Assembly (NCBI GenBank): GCA_025355105.1
Contig: JANYAE010000032.1
Coordinates: forward strand, 1 to 56,347
Origin: Pseudomonadota bacterium
Lineage (GTDB): Bacteria > Pseudomonadota > Gammaproteobacteria > Steroidobacterales > Steroidobacteraceae
DNA: 56,347 nucleotides
Reading direction: 5' to 3'
Below are positions 27,736 through 33,958 of the stretch, one piece after another. The position numbers were made by a program, and so were the translations under genes. The notes beneath the pieces are model-generated. The model worked only from the letters and a program-made list of their open reading frames with translations, did not search any database and was not told where the DNA came from. The first letter of the stretch is position 1. Each line of letters opens with the position of its first letter.

Positions 27736-28190
27736 ACGCCCCGGCGATTCCTTCGACCACCGGCGCGGCGGAACGCGCGGCGCGGCTGCTCTTGGTCGAC
27801 GACGAACGCGACGTCCGCGCGTCGATGGCGCGGGTGCTCGAGCGCGCGGGCTTCGTCGTCCGCCTCGCCGACAGTGCCGAGCAGGCGGTCGCGGCGCTGC
27901 GTGCCGACGCGGCGGATCTCGTGATCACCGACGTCATCATGCCGCGGCAGAACGGCGTGGAGCTCGTCAAGACGCTGAAGGCGGAATTCCCCGGTACCGC
28001 GGTGATCGCGATCTCAGGCGGCGGGAATTTCTGGCCGGAAGGCTACAAGCCCGAGGCGATCACGACGTCCGCTTACCTCGCGGCGGCGTCGAGCGCCGGC
28101 GCCGACGGCGTGATCTCCAAGCCATTCGAGATCGCGGAGCTGCTGGCGGTCGTCCGCGCGGTGCTCGCGAAGCGGCCCCCGGCGCCGTAG
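27732..28190 (+). CDS. single-domain response regulator, apparent CTG start
   Basis: A 152 aa receiver protein without an output domain. Conserved residues are the acidic pair Asp23-Asp24 in LLLVDDE, phospho-acceptor Asp67 in VITDVIMP, Ser95 and Lys130 in ISKPFE. The loop between Ser95 and Lys130 is longer than usual (a segment around FWPEGYKPE). No ATG, GTG or TTG lies in frame between a stop at 27672 and a TTG at 27792 that would cut into strand 1. A CTG at 27732 lies in a CTGA overlap with the kinase stop and has AGGAG (27721-27725) exactly 6 nt upstream. It is the likely partner of the preceding kinase. Confidence 0.85.
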   Translation: MNAPAIPSTTGAAERAARLLLVDDERDVRASMARVLERAGFVVRLADSAEQAVAALRADAADLVITDVIMPRQNGVELVKTLKAEFPGTAVIAISGGGNFWPEGYKPEAITTSAYLAAASSAGADGVISKPFEIAELLAVVRAVLAKRPPAP

Positions 28191-28259
28191 CACTGGCTGG
28201 CGCGGTGGCGTCGATCGGACTAGGCTGCGGGCGTCTGCCCCAACGGACTGGAGGTTCCC

Positions 28260-28790
28260 ATGCGTCTGACAACCGCCGTCCTGCCGTTCGCGACGTTGGT
28301 AGTGCTCTGCGGCTGCGCCTCGCACGCGCCGGCGCCGGCGCCGCTGCGGGCGACCGCCGTTCTCGAGGCGCGCTCGGGCAGTAGCGTCACCGGGCGTGTT
28401 GAGCTGACAGAGTCCGGCGGGCAGGTGCGTGCCCGCGTCGAGGTCACCGGGCTCGCGCCGGACTCCGCACACGGCTTCCACATTCACGACAAGGGTGACT
28501 GCAGCGCGGCCGATGCCTCGAGCGCGGGCGGCCACTACAACCCGACCGGCGTCAACCACGGCCGCGCCGGCATCCCGCCGCATCACGTCGGCGACCTGCC
28601 CAGCCTGACGACCGACGCCACCGGCAGCCTCCACGCCGACGTGCTCGTCGACGGCGCGACGCTTGCGCCGGGACCGACGTCGATCATCGGCCGCAGCCTG
28701 GTGGTGCATCGCGACCGCGATGATTTCACGACGCAGCCGGCCGGCAATTCTGGCCCGCGCGTCGCCTGCGGCGTGATCACGGCGCGCTAG
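28260..28790 (+). CDS. sodC: Cu-Zn superoxide dismutase, predicted lipoprotein
   Basis: Exported enzyme that dismutates superoxide. The 176 aa protein has a lipoprotein-type signal ending in VLCGC and the complete metal set: GFHIHDKGDC, GGHYNP, GIPPHHVGDLP and the C-terminal VVHRDRDDF. The active-site Arg in GNSGPRVACGVI is kept and the two Cys of the conserved disulfide are visible. The ATG has GGAGG at good spacing. The end overlaps the convergent EamA gene by 14 bp. OxyR is encoded about 1.5 kb away, but no OxyR site was seen before sodC. Confidence 0.94.
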   Translation: MRLTTAVLPFATLVVLCGCASHAPAPAPLRATAVLEARSGSSVTGRVELTESGGQVRARVEVTGLAPDSAHGFHIHDKGDCSAADASSAGGHYNPTGVNHGRAGIPPHHVGDLPSLTTDATGSLHADVLVDGATLAPGPTSIIGRSLVVHRDRDDFTTQPAGNSGPRVACGVITAR

Positions 28791-29691
28791 GCTCAGGCCG
28801 CGCGGCGCGGCTGTCGCTGTTGGCGATCACGACGCCGGCCGCGACCGCCGCGAGTCCGGCGGTCGTGGCGAGGTCGAGCGTGTCGCCGAGCAGCAGCCAG
28901 CCGAACACGGCGACCAGCACCGGTGACAAGGGCGCGAAGCCGGCAGCGACGACCGCGCCGAGCTGGCGGATCGCGAACGCGAAGGCGATCAGCGCCACCA
29001 CCGCAGCCAGAATGCCCTGATAGAAGGCCTGCAGCGCGAGCTCCGCGATCGGCACCGCGGCGAGGCGGGCGCCGCCGCCGAGCCCGAGGTACGCCGGCAC
29101 GAACGCGATCGCGTTCAGCACGGCGACCGTGGCGGCATTCATCACCGGCCGCATCATCAGCGCGCGACTGGCAACCGTGTAGCTGGCCCAGCCGCACGAC
29201 GCGCCGAGAATCAGCGCGAAGCCTGCGAGGCGGGTGCCGCCGGCGAGCACGTCGTGCAGCACGACCGTCGCGACGCCGGCCGCGGTGACCGCGAGTCCTG
29301 CGAGGCGCCGCGCCCGCGGCCGCTCGCCGAGTGCCGCCCAGGCGAGCAGCGCCGCGATCGCGCCGGTCGCGCCGGGCCCGAGCACGCCACCCTGGCCTGA
29401 ATTCGCGAGCCGCAGACCGTAGGCGAACAGCAGGAAGTACGGCACCCCCGCGCCGACCAGCATCGCGAGCAGCGGCCAGGGACGGCGCCACGGCACCTCG
29501 CGATAGTGCAGTGCGAAGAGCGGCAGCAGCACGAGGCCGGCGGTAGCGAAGCGCAAGGCCGCGATGTCGGCCGGTGCGAGCCGCGTGAGCACGGCGAAGC
29601 GCGTGACCGGCACCCAGCCGGCCCAGATGCCGACGGCGAGCAGCGCAGCGGCGACGCCAGCCGCCGGTCGCGAGCTGTGCGTACGACTCAT
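28777..29691 (-). CDS. EamA/DMT-family transporter
   Basis: A 304 aa inner-membrane protein with ten predicted helices in two EamA repeats (about residues 12-145 and 155-290). Typical stretches are GIWAGWVPVTRF near the N terminus, LLPLFALHY, LGPGATGAIAALLAWAALGERP and LSPVLVAVFGWLLLGDTL, the last two being the repeated end-of-domain motif. Such proteins export amino acids or other small metabolites; the substrate is not predictable. It starts 20 bp downstream of the NUDIX gene on the same strand and is probably co-transcribed with it. Confidence 0.87.
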   Translation of the reverse strand: MSRTHSSRPAAGVAAALLAVGIWAGWVPVTRFAVLTRLAPADIAALRFATAGLVLLPLFALHYREVPWRRPWPLLAMLVGAGVPYFLLFAYGLRLANSGQGGVLGPGATGAIAALLAWAALGERPRARRLAGLAVTAAGVATVVLHDVLAGGTRLAGFALILGASCGWASYTVASRALMMRPVMNAATVAVLNAIAFVPAYLGLGGGARLAAVPIAELALQAFYQGILAAVVALIAFAFAIRQLGAVVAAGFAPLSPVLVAVFGWLLLGDTLDLATTAGLAAVAAGVVIANSDSRAARPEPSAP

Positions 29692-29710
29692 GCCCGGGCG
29701 ACGGCCGGCC

Positions 29711-30154
29711 TCAGCCGGGCGCCGCGGGCCGTTCGAGGCCGATGCGCTCCGCCGCCCAGTGCAACACGCGCTGCAGGCGCGGCACGGTCAGCGACAGCGC
29801 CGTAGCCAGCGCCACCCAGCGGAACTCGTGGTGCTCGGCCCGTCCAAGCAGCGGATTGATCGGCAGCGAGACGGCGCCATCCGGAGAACGGGCGACGTAG
29901 AAGCGCACGACCTTGCCGCCGGCGTAGGGTTCGGTGTCGATGGAGTCCTCACCCCAGCCGAACTGGAGGTCGCCGAGCCCGGTCTCCTCGCGCACCTCGC
30001 GAATCGCGCCCTCCAGCGAGGTCTCGCCGGCCTCGAGGCGCCCCTTGGGGAGATCCCAGTTGCGGTATGCGCGCAGCAACAGAAAGCGCGGGCCGTCGGC
30101 GGTGTCGCGCACAACCACGACACCCGCGGCGCGCTTGAGGCTCCGGCTTCGCAT
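29711..30154 (-). CDS. NUDIX hydrolase
   Basis: A 147 aa pyrophosphohydrolase with the complete Nudix box, visible as GRLEAGETSLEGAIREVREE followed directly by TGLGDL. The N-terminal AAGVVVVRDTADGPRFLLLR and the region WDLPKG resemble diadenosine tetraphosphatase-type members, so cleavage of Ap4A or a related dinucleotide is plausible. The ATG at 30154 has no ribosome site. A perfect TATAAT ends 6 nt before it, which predicts a leaderless mRNA. It is transcribed divergently from oxyR. Confidence 0.88.
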   Translation of the reverse strand: MRSRSLKRAAGVVVVRDTADGPRFLLLRAYRNWDLPKGRLEAGETSLEGAIREVREETGLGDLQFGWGEDSIDTEPYAGGKVVRFYVARSPDGAVSLPINPLLGRAEHHEFRWVALATALSLTVPRLQRVLHWAAERIGLERPAAPG

Positions 30155-30160
30155 GCGCGG

Positions 30161-30166
30161 ATTATA
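30161..30166 (-). promoter_or_regulatory. -10 element of the NUDIX gene, predicted leaderless
   Basis: Minus strand TATAAT is followed by 6 nt and then the ATG at 30154, the same geometry as the trpL and tetR promoters. No recognisable -35 lies 16-18 bp upstream. Confidence 0.5.
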
Positions 30167-30281
30167 GGGCGCGCTGCCGCGTGCCGCCGGCAGGCTTGCC
30201 GCAGCGACGCTCGGCGGCGCGGAAGAGCCGCCACGCGCGCCCGCCGCGTCATCGGTAGGTCCGATGGATATCCTTGTTCTG

Positions 30282-30296
30282 ATAGAGTGCATGTAT
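30282..30296 (+). promoter_or_regulatory. possible OxyR half-site in the oxyR promoter region
   Basis: ATAG-N7-GTAT matches the OxyR unit ATAG-N7-CTAT at 7 of 8 positions. A second unit at the expected spacing is not evident. The site is 17 nt upstream of the oxyR ATG, where binding would give autorepression, as known for OxyR in enterics. Confidence 0.3.
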
Positions 30297-30312
30297 ATCC
30301 CGGAGGCCTGCC

Positions 30313-31209
30313 ATGAACCTGCGCGACCTGCGCTACCTCGTTGCCCTGGCCGACACCCGCCACTTCGGCCACGCCGCGAGCAAGTCCCATGTCAGCCAGC
30401 CGACCCTGTCGGCGCAGATCAAGAAGCTCGAGGAGTACCTCGGTGCGCCGCTGGTCGAGCGCCAGCCGCGCAACGTGTCGCTGACCGAGGTCGGCGAGCG
30501 CGTGGTGGCGCGCGCCCGGCGCGTGCTGCAGGACTGCGACGACATCGTCGAGCTCGCGCGAGCGGCGCGTGACCCGCTCGCCGGTACGCTGCGCGTCGCA
30601 TTCATCCCGACGCTCGGGCCGTACCTGCTGCCGTTGGTGACGCCGGCGCTGCGCCGCAAGCTGCCGAAGCTGCAGCTGATGCTCTACGAGTACCAGACCG
30701 GTGCGCTGCTCGAGCGGCTGCGTGCCGGTGAACTCGACGTCGGGATCCTCGCCCTGGGCGTCGACACCGAGGGCCTCGAGACGCGCGCCCTCGGCGACGA
30801 GGCGTTCACGCTCGCGCTGCCCGCTTCACACCGCCTCGCCAAGCAGGCCAGCGTCCGCACCGACGACCTCGCCGGCGAGACGCTGCTGCTGCTCGAGGAC
30901 GGCCACTGCCTGCGGGACCAGGCGCTTGACGTCTGCAGCCGCATCGACGTTCACGAAGCGGAGGACTTTCGCGCTACCAGCCTCGAGACGCTGCGCCAGA
31001 TGGTCGCGGCCGGTCTCGGCATCACGCTGCTGCCGGAGCTGGCGACGCGCGGGCCGTTCGCCGCCGCCAAGAACGTCGTCGCACGGCCGTTCGCCAAGCC
31101 CGTGCCACACCGCACGCTCGGCGCCGCGTGGCGCCGCAGTACGACGCGCTCCGCGGCGATCGGCGCAATCTGCGAGTCGATCGCCGCGGTGCTCGGCGCA
31201 CGGCCCTGA
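30313..31209 (+). CDS. oxyR: hydrogen-peroxide-sensing LysR regulator OxyR
   Basis: A 298 aa LysR-type activator of peroxide defence. The N-terminal HTH contains FGHAASKSHVSQPTLSAQI. The redox pair falls exactly at Cys199 (GHCLRDQ) and Cys208 (DVC), the same numbering as in E. coli OxyR, so disulfide switching is expected. The C-terminal GLGITLLPELA is also typical. The start is set by GGAGG upstream of the ATG. No catalase or peroxiredoxin gene is adjacent; sodC, which handles superoxide, lies about 1.5 kb upstream. Confidence 0.95.
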   Translation: MNLRDLRYLVALADTRHFGHAASKSHVSQPTLSAQIKKLEEYLGAPLVERQPRNVSLTEVGERVVARARRVLQDCDDIVELARAARDPLAGTLRVAFIPTLGPYLLPLVTPALRRKLPKLQLMLYEYQTGALLERLRAGELDVGILALGVDTEGLETRALGDEAFTLALPASHRLAKQASVRTDDLAGETLLLLEDGHCLRDQALDVCSRIDVHEAEDFRATSLETLRQMVAAGLGITLLPELATRGPFAAAKNVVARPFAKPVPHRTLGAAWRRSTTRSAAIGAICESIAAVLGARP

Positions 31210-31227
31210 CGCGCGCTCGCCGACCGT

Positions 31228-31635
31228 TCAGCCGCGGTCAGGCCCCGCCGGCGGCGGCGCCGACGCCAACAGCCGAGTGCGGATGAAGAAGTAGAGCAGA
31301 TAGGCGATACCGATCGCTCCCGGGATGAAGCCGAACAGCCAAGGGAGGTCCTTGTCCGGGATCTGGATCATTGCCGCCGTCACGGTGACGCCGATCGCCA
31401 GCAGCACGAGGCCATGGCGCAGGAAGCGGGCATCATCGCCGGCGCGCGGATCGACGTCCGGCGGATCCGGCGGCAGCTCGAGGCCCTTCTCGATCGCCGC
31501 GAGCCGCTCGCGGTGCCGCAGGTCGGCGCGCTGCAGGCGCTGGCGGTGGCTCGCCAGCATGCCGACGATCGCGACCGCGATGCCGGCAACGATAGCGATA
31601 ATGGGAATGAACACGCCGACAATGGCTGGACTCAT
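31228..31635 (-). CDS. DUF6249-like membrane protein, probable ECF sigma target
   Basis: A 135 aa protein with an N-terminal helix (about residues 5-27), a charged cytoplasmic segment (HRQRLQRADLRHRERLAAIE) and two further helices in the C-terminal half. This layout, with RERLAAIEKGLELPP and a later pair of helices, matches DUF6249-type proteins, which have no known function. The ATG at 31635 is set by AAGGAG. It lies downstream of a minus-strand ECF-type promoter that mirrors the sigma factor's own promoter, so it is probably part of that regulon. A possible 48-aa ORF precedes it by 21 bp. Confidence 0.75.
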   Translation of the reverse strand: MSPAIVGVFIPIIAIVAGIAVAIVGMLASHRQRLQRADLRHRERLAAIEKGLELPPDPPDVDPRAGDDARFLRHGLVLLAIGVTVTAAMIQIPDKDLPWLFGFIPGAIGIAYLLYFFIRTRLLASAPPPAGPDRG

Positions 31636-31656
31636 GACGCTTCTCCTTATGAATAC

Positions 31657-31803
31657 TCAGCGGCCGGCGACCAGCGCCAGCAGCGACAGAACCGACCCCA
31701 GGTGGCCGCCGAGCGACAGGCCGGCCACGAGGCCGAGCAACGCGGCCCAGAGCGGGTCAAGCGTCAGGCTTGCGGCAGGCCGGCGGTGTCGTATGGTAGG
31801 CAC
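31657..31803 (-). CDS. possible 48-aa hydrophobic small protein
   Basis: GTG 31803 to TGA 31657. The C-terminal two thirds, beginning DPLWAALLGLVAGLSLGGHL and continuing through a Leu/Val-rich stretch to AGR, form one or two short hydrophobic segments with a glycine turn. GC at third positions is high from the CTG codon at residue 13 onward. The GTG lies 7 nt after the minus-strand ECF-type -10, so it would be read from a leaderless or nearly leaderless message; no ribosome site is present. It sits immediately before the DUF6249-like gene on the same predicted transcript. It could be a chance ORF in the 5' untranslated region. Confidence 0.4.
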   Translation of the reverse strand: MPTIRHRRPAASLTLDPLWAALLGLVAGLSLGGHLGSVLSLLALVAGR

Positions 31804-31810
31804 GCCAGCT

Positions 31811-31839
31811 GATACGCGCCGAGCGAGCGGCTGGTTTCA
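31811..31839 (-). promoter_or_regulatory. ECF-type promoter, leftward copy
   Basis: Minus strand TGAAAC (31839-31834), 17-bp spacer, CGTATC (31816-31811). The pattern resembles ECF promoters such as those of SigW (TGAAAC-N16-CGTA). It would drive the small ORF and the DUF6249-like gene. It is identical in both hexamers and spacing to the rightward copy. Confidence 0.65.
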
Positions 31840-31864
31840 CGGGCGGTCGCGACCGGGTGCCGGC

Positions 31865-31893
31865 TGAAACCGCGCGACCTCGGGCGGCGTATC
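31865..31893 (+). promoter_or_regulatory. ECF-type promoter of the sigma operon, rightward copy
   Basis: TGAAAC (31865-31870), 17-bp spacer, CGTATC (31888-31893), ending 26 nt before the sigma factor ATG. It predicts positive autoregulation. The match extends to TGAAACC and CGTATCAGCT on both strands, beyond what two unrelated sites would share. Confidence 0.65.
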
Positions 31894-31919
31894 AGCTCGA
31901 CAGGGGACCAGAAAGCGGA

Positions 31920-32471
31920 ATGGAGGAGCCCATCGTCGCAATGCTGCGGGCCGGCCGTTCGGCACAGGCCCTCGACGCGCTGGTCAAGGCCTACCGGCGA
32001 CAGGTGTTCGGCGTCGCCTTCGCGATCCTCGGCTCGCGGGCGGCCGCCGAGGACGTCGCGCAGGAGGTGTTCGTGAAACTGTGGAAGTCGCTCGACCAGT
32101 TCGACGGCCGCGCCAAGCTCTCGACCTGGATCTATGCGATCGCCCGCAACGCCGCGATTTCGGCACGGCGACGCGAGCGGCCGACGAGCTCGTTGTCGGA
32201 CGAAGCGGTGCTGGCCGACGCCGAGGCGCGGGCCGCGGTCGAGGATGCGCCCGGCGCCGACGACGTGACGCTGTGGCGCGCCGTCGCGGCGCTGCCGGAC
32301 AGCCAGCGCCAGGCGGTGATCCTCTACTATCAGGACGAGCGCCCGGTCGAGGAGGTCGCTGCGATGCTCGGCATACCGGTCAATACCGTCAAGACGCACC
32401 TGCACCGCGCACGCGCGCGCCTCGCGACGGCGCTCGACGCGCGCACCCCGCTGCTGGAGCACGGCACATGA
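31920..32471 (+). CDS. ECF-subfamily RNA polymerase sigma factor
   Basis: A 183 aa sigma-70 family protein with only regions 2 and 4. Region 2 spans AAEDVAQEVFVKLWKSLDQF and STWIYAIARNAA (about residues 40-85). Region 4 has the HTH EVAAMLGIPVNTVKTHLHRA (about 142-161). The ATG at 31920 begins MEEPIVAML; an in-frame start about 60 nt upstream would lie ahead of the predicted transcription start and is rejected. The stop overlaps the next gene (ATGA), whose membrane product is the likely anti-sigma partner. The promoter just upstream matches an ECF pattern, suggesting autoregulation. Confidence 0.92.
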   Translation: MEEPIVAMLRAGRSAQALDALVKAYRRQVFGVAFAILGSRAAAEDVAQEVFVKLWKSLDQFDGRAKLSTWIYAIARNAAISARRRERPTSSLSDEAVLADAEARAAVEDAPGADDVTLWRAVAALPDSQRQAVILYYQDERPVEEVAAMLGIPVNTVKTHLHRARARLATALDARTPLLEHGT

Positions 32472-32890
32472 ACCACCAGTCGCGCGATCCGCACGACCTC
32501 GATCGCCGCCTCGTGCAGCTCATCGGCACGATCGATGCCGCGCCCGGCTTCGAGGCGCGACTCGCGGCGCGGCTCGCGCGCGAGCGCACGGCACCGGACG
32601 CCGCGGCTCGGGCCCGCGCCCGCGAGCAGTTGCTGCGGTCGCGCAGCGACACGGAGCGGGCGCTGCGGCGCCGGCTGCGCAGCAACCTGATTCTGATCGG
32701 CGGCGCGACGCTCGCCGCGATCGGCCCCGCGTGGCTCAGCGCGCAGTTGCTCGCGAATATCCTCGGCGCGCTGCCGAACAGCGTGTTTCCGATCCTCGCC
32801 CTGGGCAGTGGCGCCGCTTTCATCGCCTGGGTCGGCGCGGTGCTGGCGCGCACCGAGCGCGGCCTGCCGGCGACGGCGCTGCTCGCCTGA
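32468..32890 (+). CDS. putative anti-sigma-type membrane protein
   Basis: A 140 aa protein with a charged, helical cytoplasmic N terminus of about 75 residues and two membrane helices (about 79-97 and 107-127). Its position, overlapping an ECF sigma gene by 4 bp, and its topology suggest it holds the sigma factor at the membrane. The usual zinc anti-sigma signature HX3CX2C is absent (the protein has no Cys), so it would be an unusual anti-sigma, or another membrane partner. No family name is assigned. The stop overlaps the following esterase gene at CTGA. Confidence 0.7.
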   Translation: MNHQSRDPHDLDRRLVQLIGTIDAAPGFEARLAARLARERTAPDAAARARAREQLLRSRSDTERALRRRLRSNLILIGGATLAAIGPAWLSAQLLANILGALPNSVFPILALGSGAAFIAWVGAVLARTERGLPATALLA

Positions 32891-33912
32891 GCGCCGGGCG
32901 CACCACGTCGCGGGTCAGCACGCTGCTGCGCGGCGCGCTCGCCAGCACCGCCCTGCTGATCCTGGCGCCGACCCAGGCCGCCGAAGCGCTGCCACGGCTC
33001 GCGATCGAGCCCGGCTCGCTGACGGTCTCCGGCGTGTCCTCGGGCGGCTACATGGCGACGCAGTTCCACGTCAGCTTCAGCAGCGTGGTGCGCGGCGCCG
33101 GCGTGTTCGCGGCCGGACCCTGGGACTGCGCCCGCGGCTCGCTCGCCCGTGCCTTCGGCGACTGCCTCGGCCGCGCCGAGAGCGCGCCGCAGGCGGCCGC
33201 GCTGGTCGAGCTCGCGCAGGCTGCTGCCGCGGCCGGCCAGATCGATCCGCTGGGAGGGCTCGCCACGGCGCGGGTCTGGTTGTTCCGCGGCTCGCGCGAC
33301 GGGACGGTCGCGGCGCCCGTGACGCGCGCGCTGGCCGACTTCTACCGCGCATTCGTCGGCGAACCCGGACTGCGCTACCTGGACGACCGCGCGGTCGGGC
33401 ACGGCATCCCGACCCTGAGCGCCGGGGCGCCGTGCGAGGTGACCGCGGCGCCGTACCTCAACGCCTGCGGCTACGACGGTGTCGGCGAGATGCTGGCGTT
33501 CCTCTACGGCGAGCGGTCGCTGGCGCCACCAGCCGCTGCCGCCGGCACGCTGAGCCGCTTCGGGCAGTCGGCGTACGACCCGGGCGGCAACCTCGCGACG
33601 CAGGGCTACCTGTACGTGCCGCGCGCCTGCGTCGGCCGCGGGCCGTGCCGGCTGCACATCGCCTTTCACGGCTGCCGGCAGGGTGCGGACTTCGTCGACG
33701 AAGCCTTCGTGCGCGATGCCGGCTACAACCGCTGGGCCGACGCGCATCGTCTGGTCGTGCTCTATCCGCAGGTGCGGCGCAGCCAGTTCCTGCCGCTGAA
33801 TCCGGAGGGCTGCTGGGACTGGTGGGGCTACACCGGCGAGCGCTACGCGATGCGCGACGGCCCGCAGATCGCCGCGGTGCGGGCCATGGTCCGAGCGCTG
33901 GCAGGCTTCTGA
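32887..33912 (+). CDS. exported PHA depolymerase-like esterase (catalytic domain type 2), apparent CTG start
   Basis: A 341 aa alpha/beta hydrolase with a signal peptide (STLLRGALASTALLILAPT, cleaved near TQAAEA). The nucleophile elbow GVSSGGYM has Ser51, and IAFHGCRQGADF forms the second conserved block, as in short-chain-length polyhydroxyalkanoate depolymerases. There is no separate substrate-binding domain. Apart from a far-upstream ATG at 32731, no ATG, GTG or TTG lies in frame before the active site. A CTG at 32887 in a CTGA overlap with the preceding stop gives a normal signal peptide. It should be secreted and cleave polyester or a related ester, and appears to be in the ECF sigma operon. 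Confidence 0.82.
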   Translation: MSAGRTTSRVSTLLRGALASTALLILAPTQAAEALPRLAIEPGSLTVSGVSSGGYMATQFHVSFSSVVRGAGVFAAGPWDCARGSLARAFGDCLGRAESAPQAAALVELAQAAAAAGQIDPLGGLATARVWLFRGSRDGTVAAPVTRALADFYRAFVGEPGLRYLDDRAVGHGIPTLSAGAPCEVTAAPYLNACGYDGVGEMLAFLYGERSLAPPAAAAGTLSRFGQSAYDPGGNLATQGYLYVPRACVGRGPCRLHIAFHGCRQGADFVDEAFVRDAGYNRWADAHRLVVLYPQVRRSQFLPLNPEGCWDWWGYTGERYAMRDGPQIAAVRAMVRALAGF

Positions 33913-33958
33913 GCGACGGGGCACACTGCGCCGGTCACCTCAGCCACCGGATTCTGCC

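Larger units (their letters stand above)
31807..31897. repeat. 91-bp imperfect inverted repeat formed by the divergent ECF promoters
   Basis: The outer arms AGCTGATACGC (31807-31817) and GCGTATCAGCT (31887-31897) are perfect 11-bp complements. The inner arms GGTTTCA (31833-31839) and TGAAACC (31865-31871) are perfect 7-bp complements. The centre holds a 10-bp palindrome, GGTCGCGACC (31845-31854). The arms coincide with the -10 and -35 parts of the two promoters, so the symmetry is best explained as mirror-image promoters. The central palindrome could be an extra operator. Confidence 0.8.

Noticed and set aside
31807..31897. Structured RNA, REP-like element or miniature transposon
   Set aside because: The inverted arms coincide exactly with -35 and -10 elements at promoter spacing on both strands, so divergent promoters explain the symmetry better. 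No target duplication or second copy was noticed.
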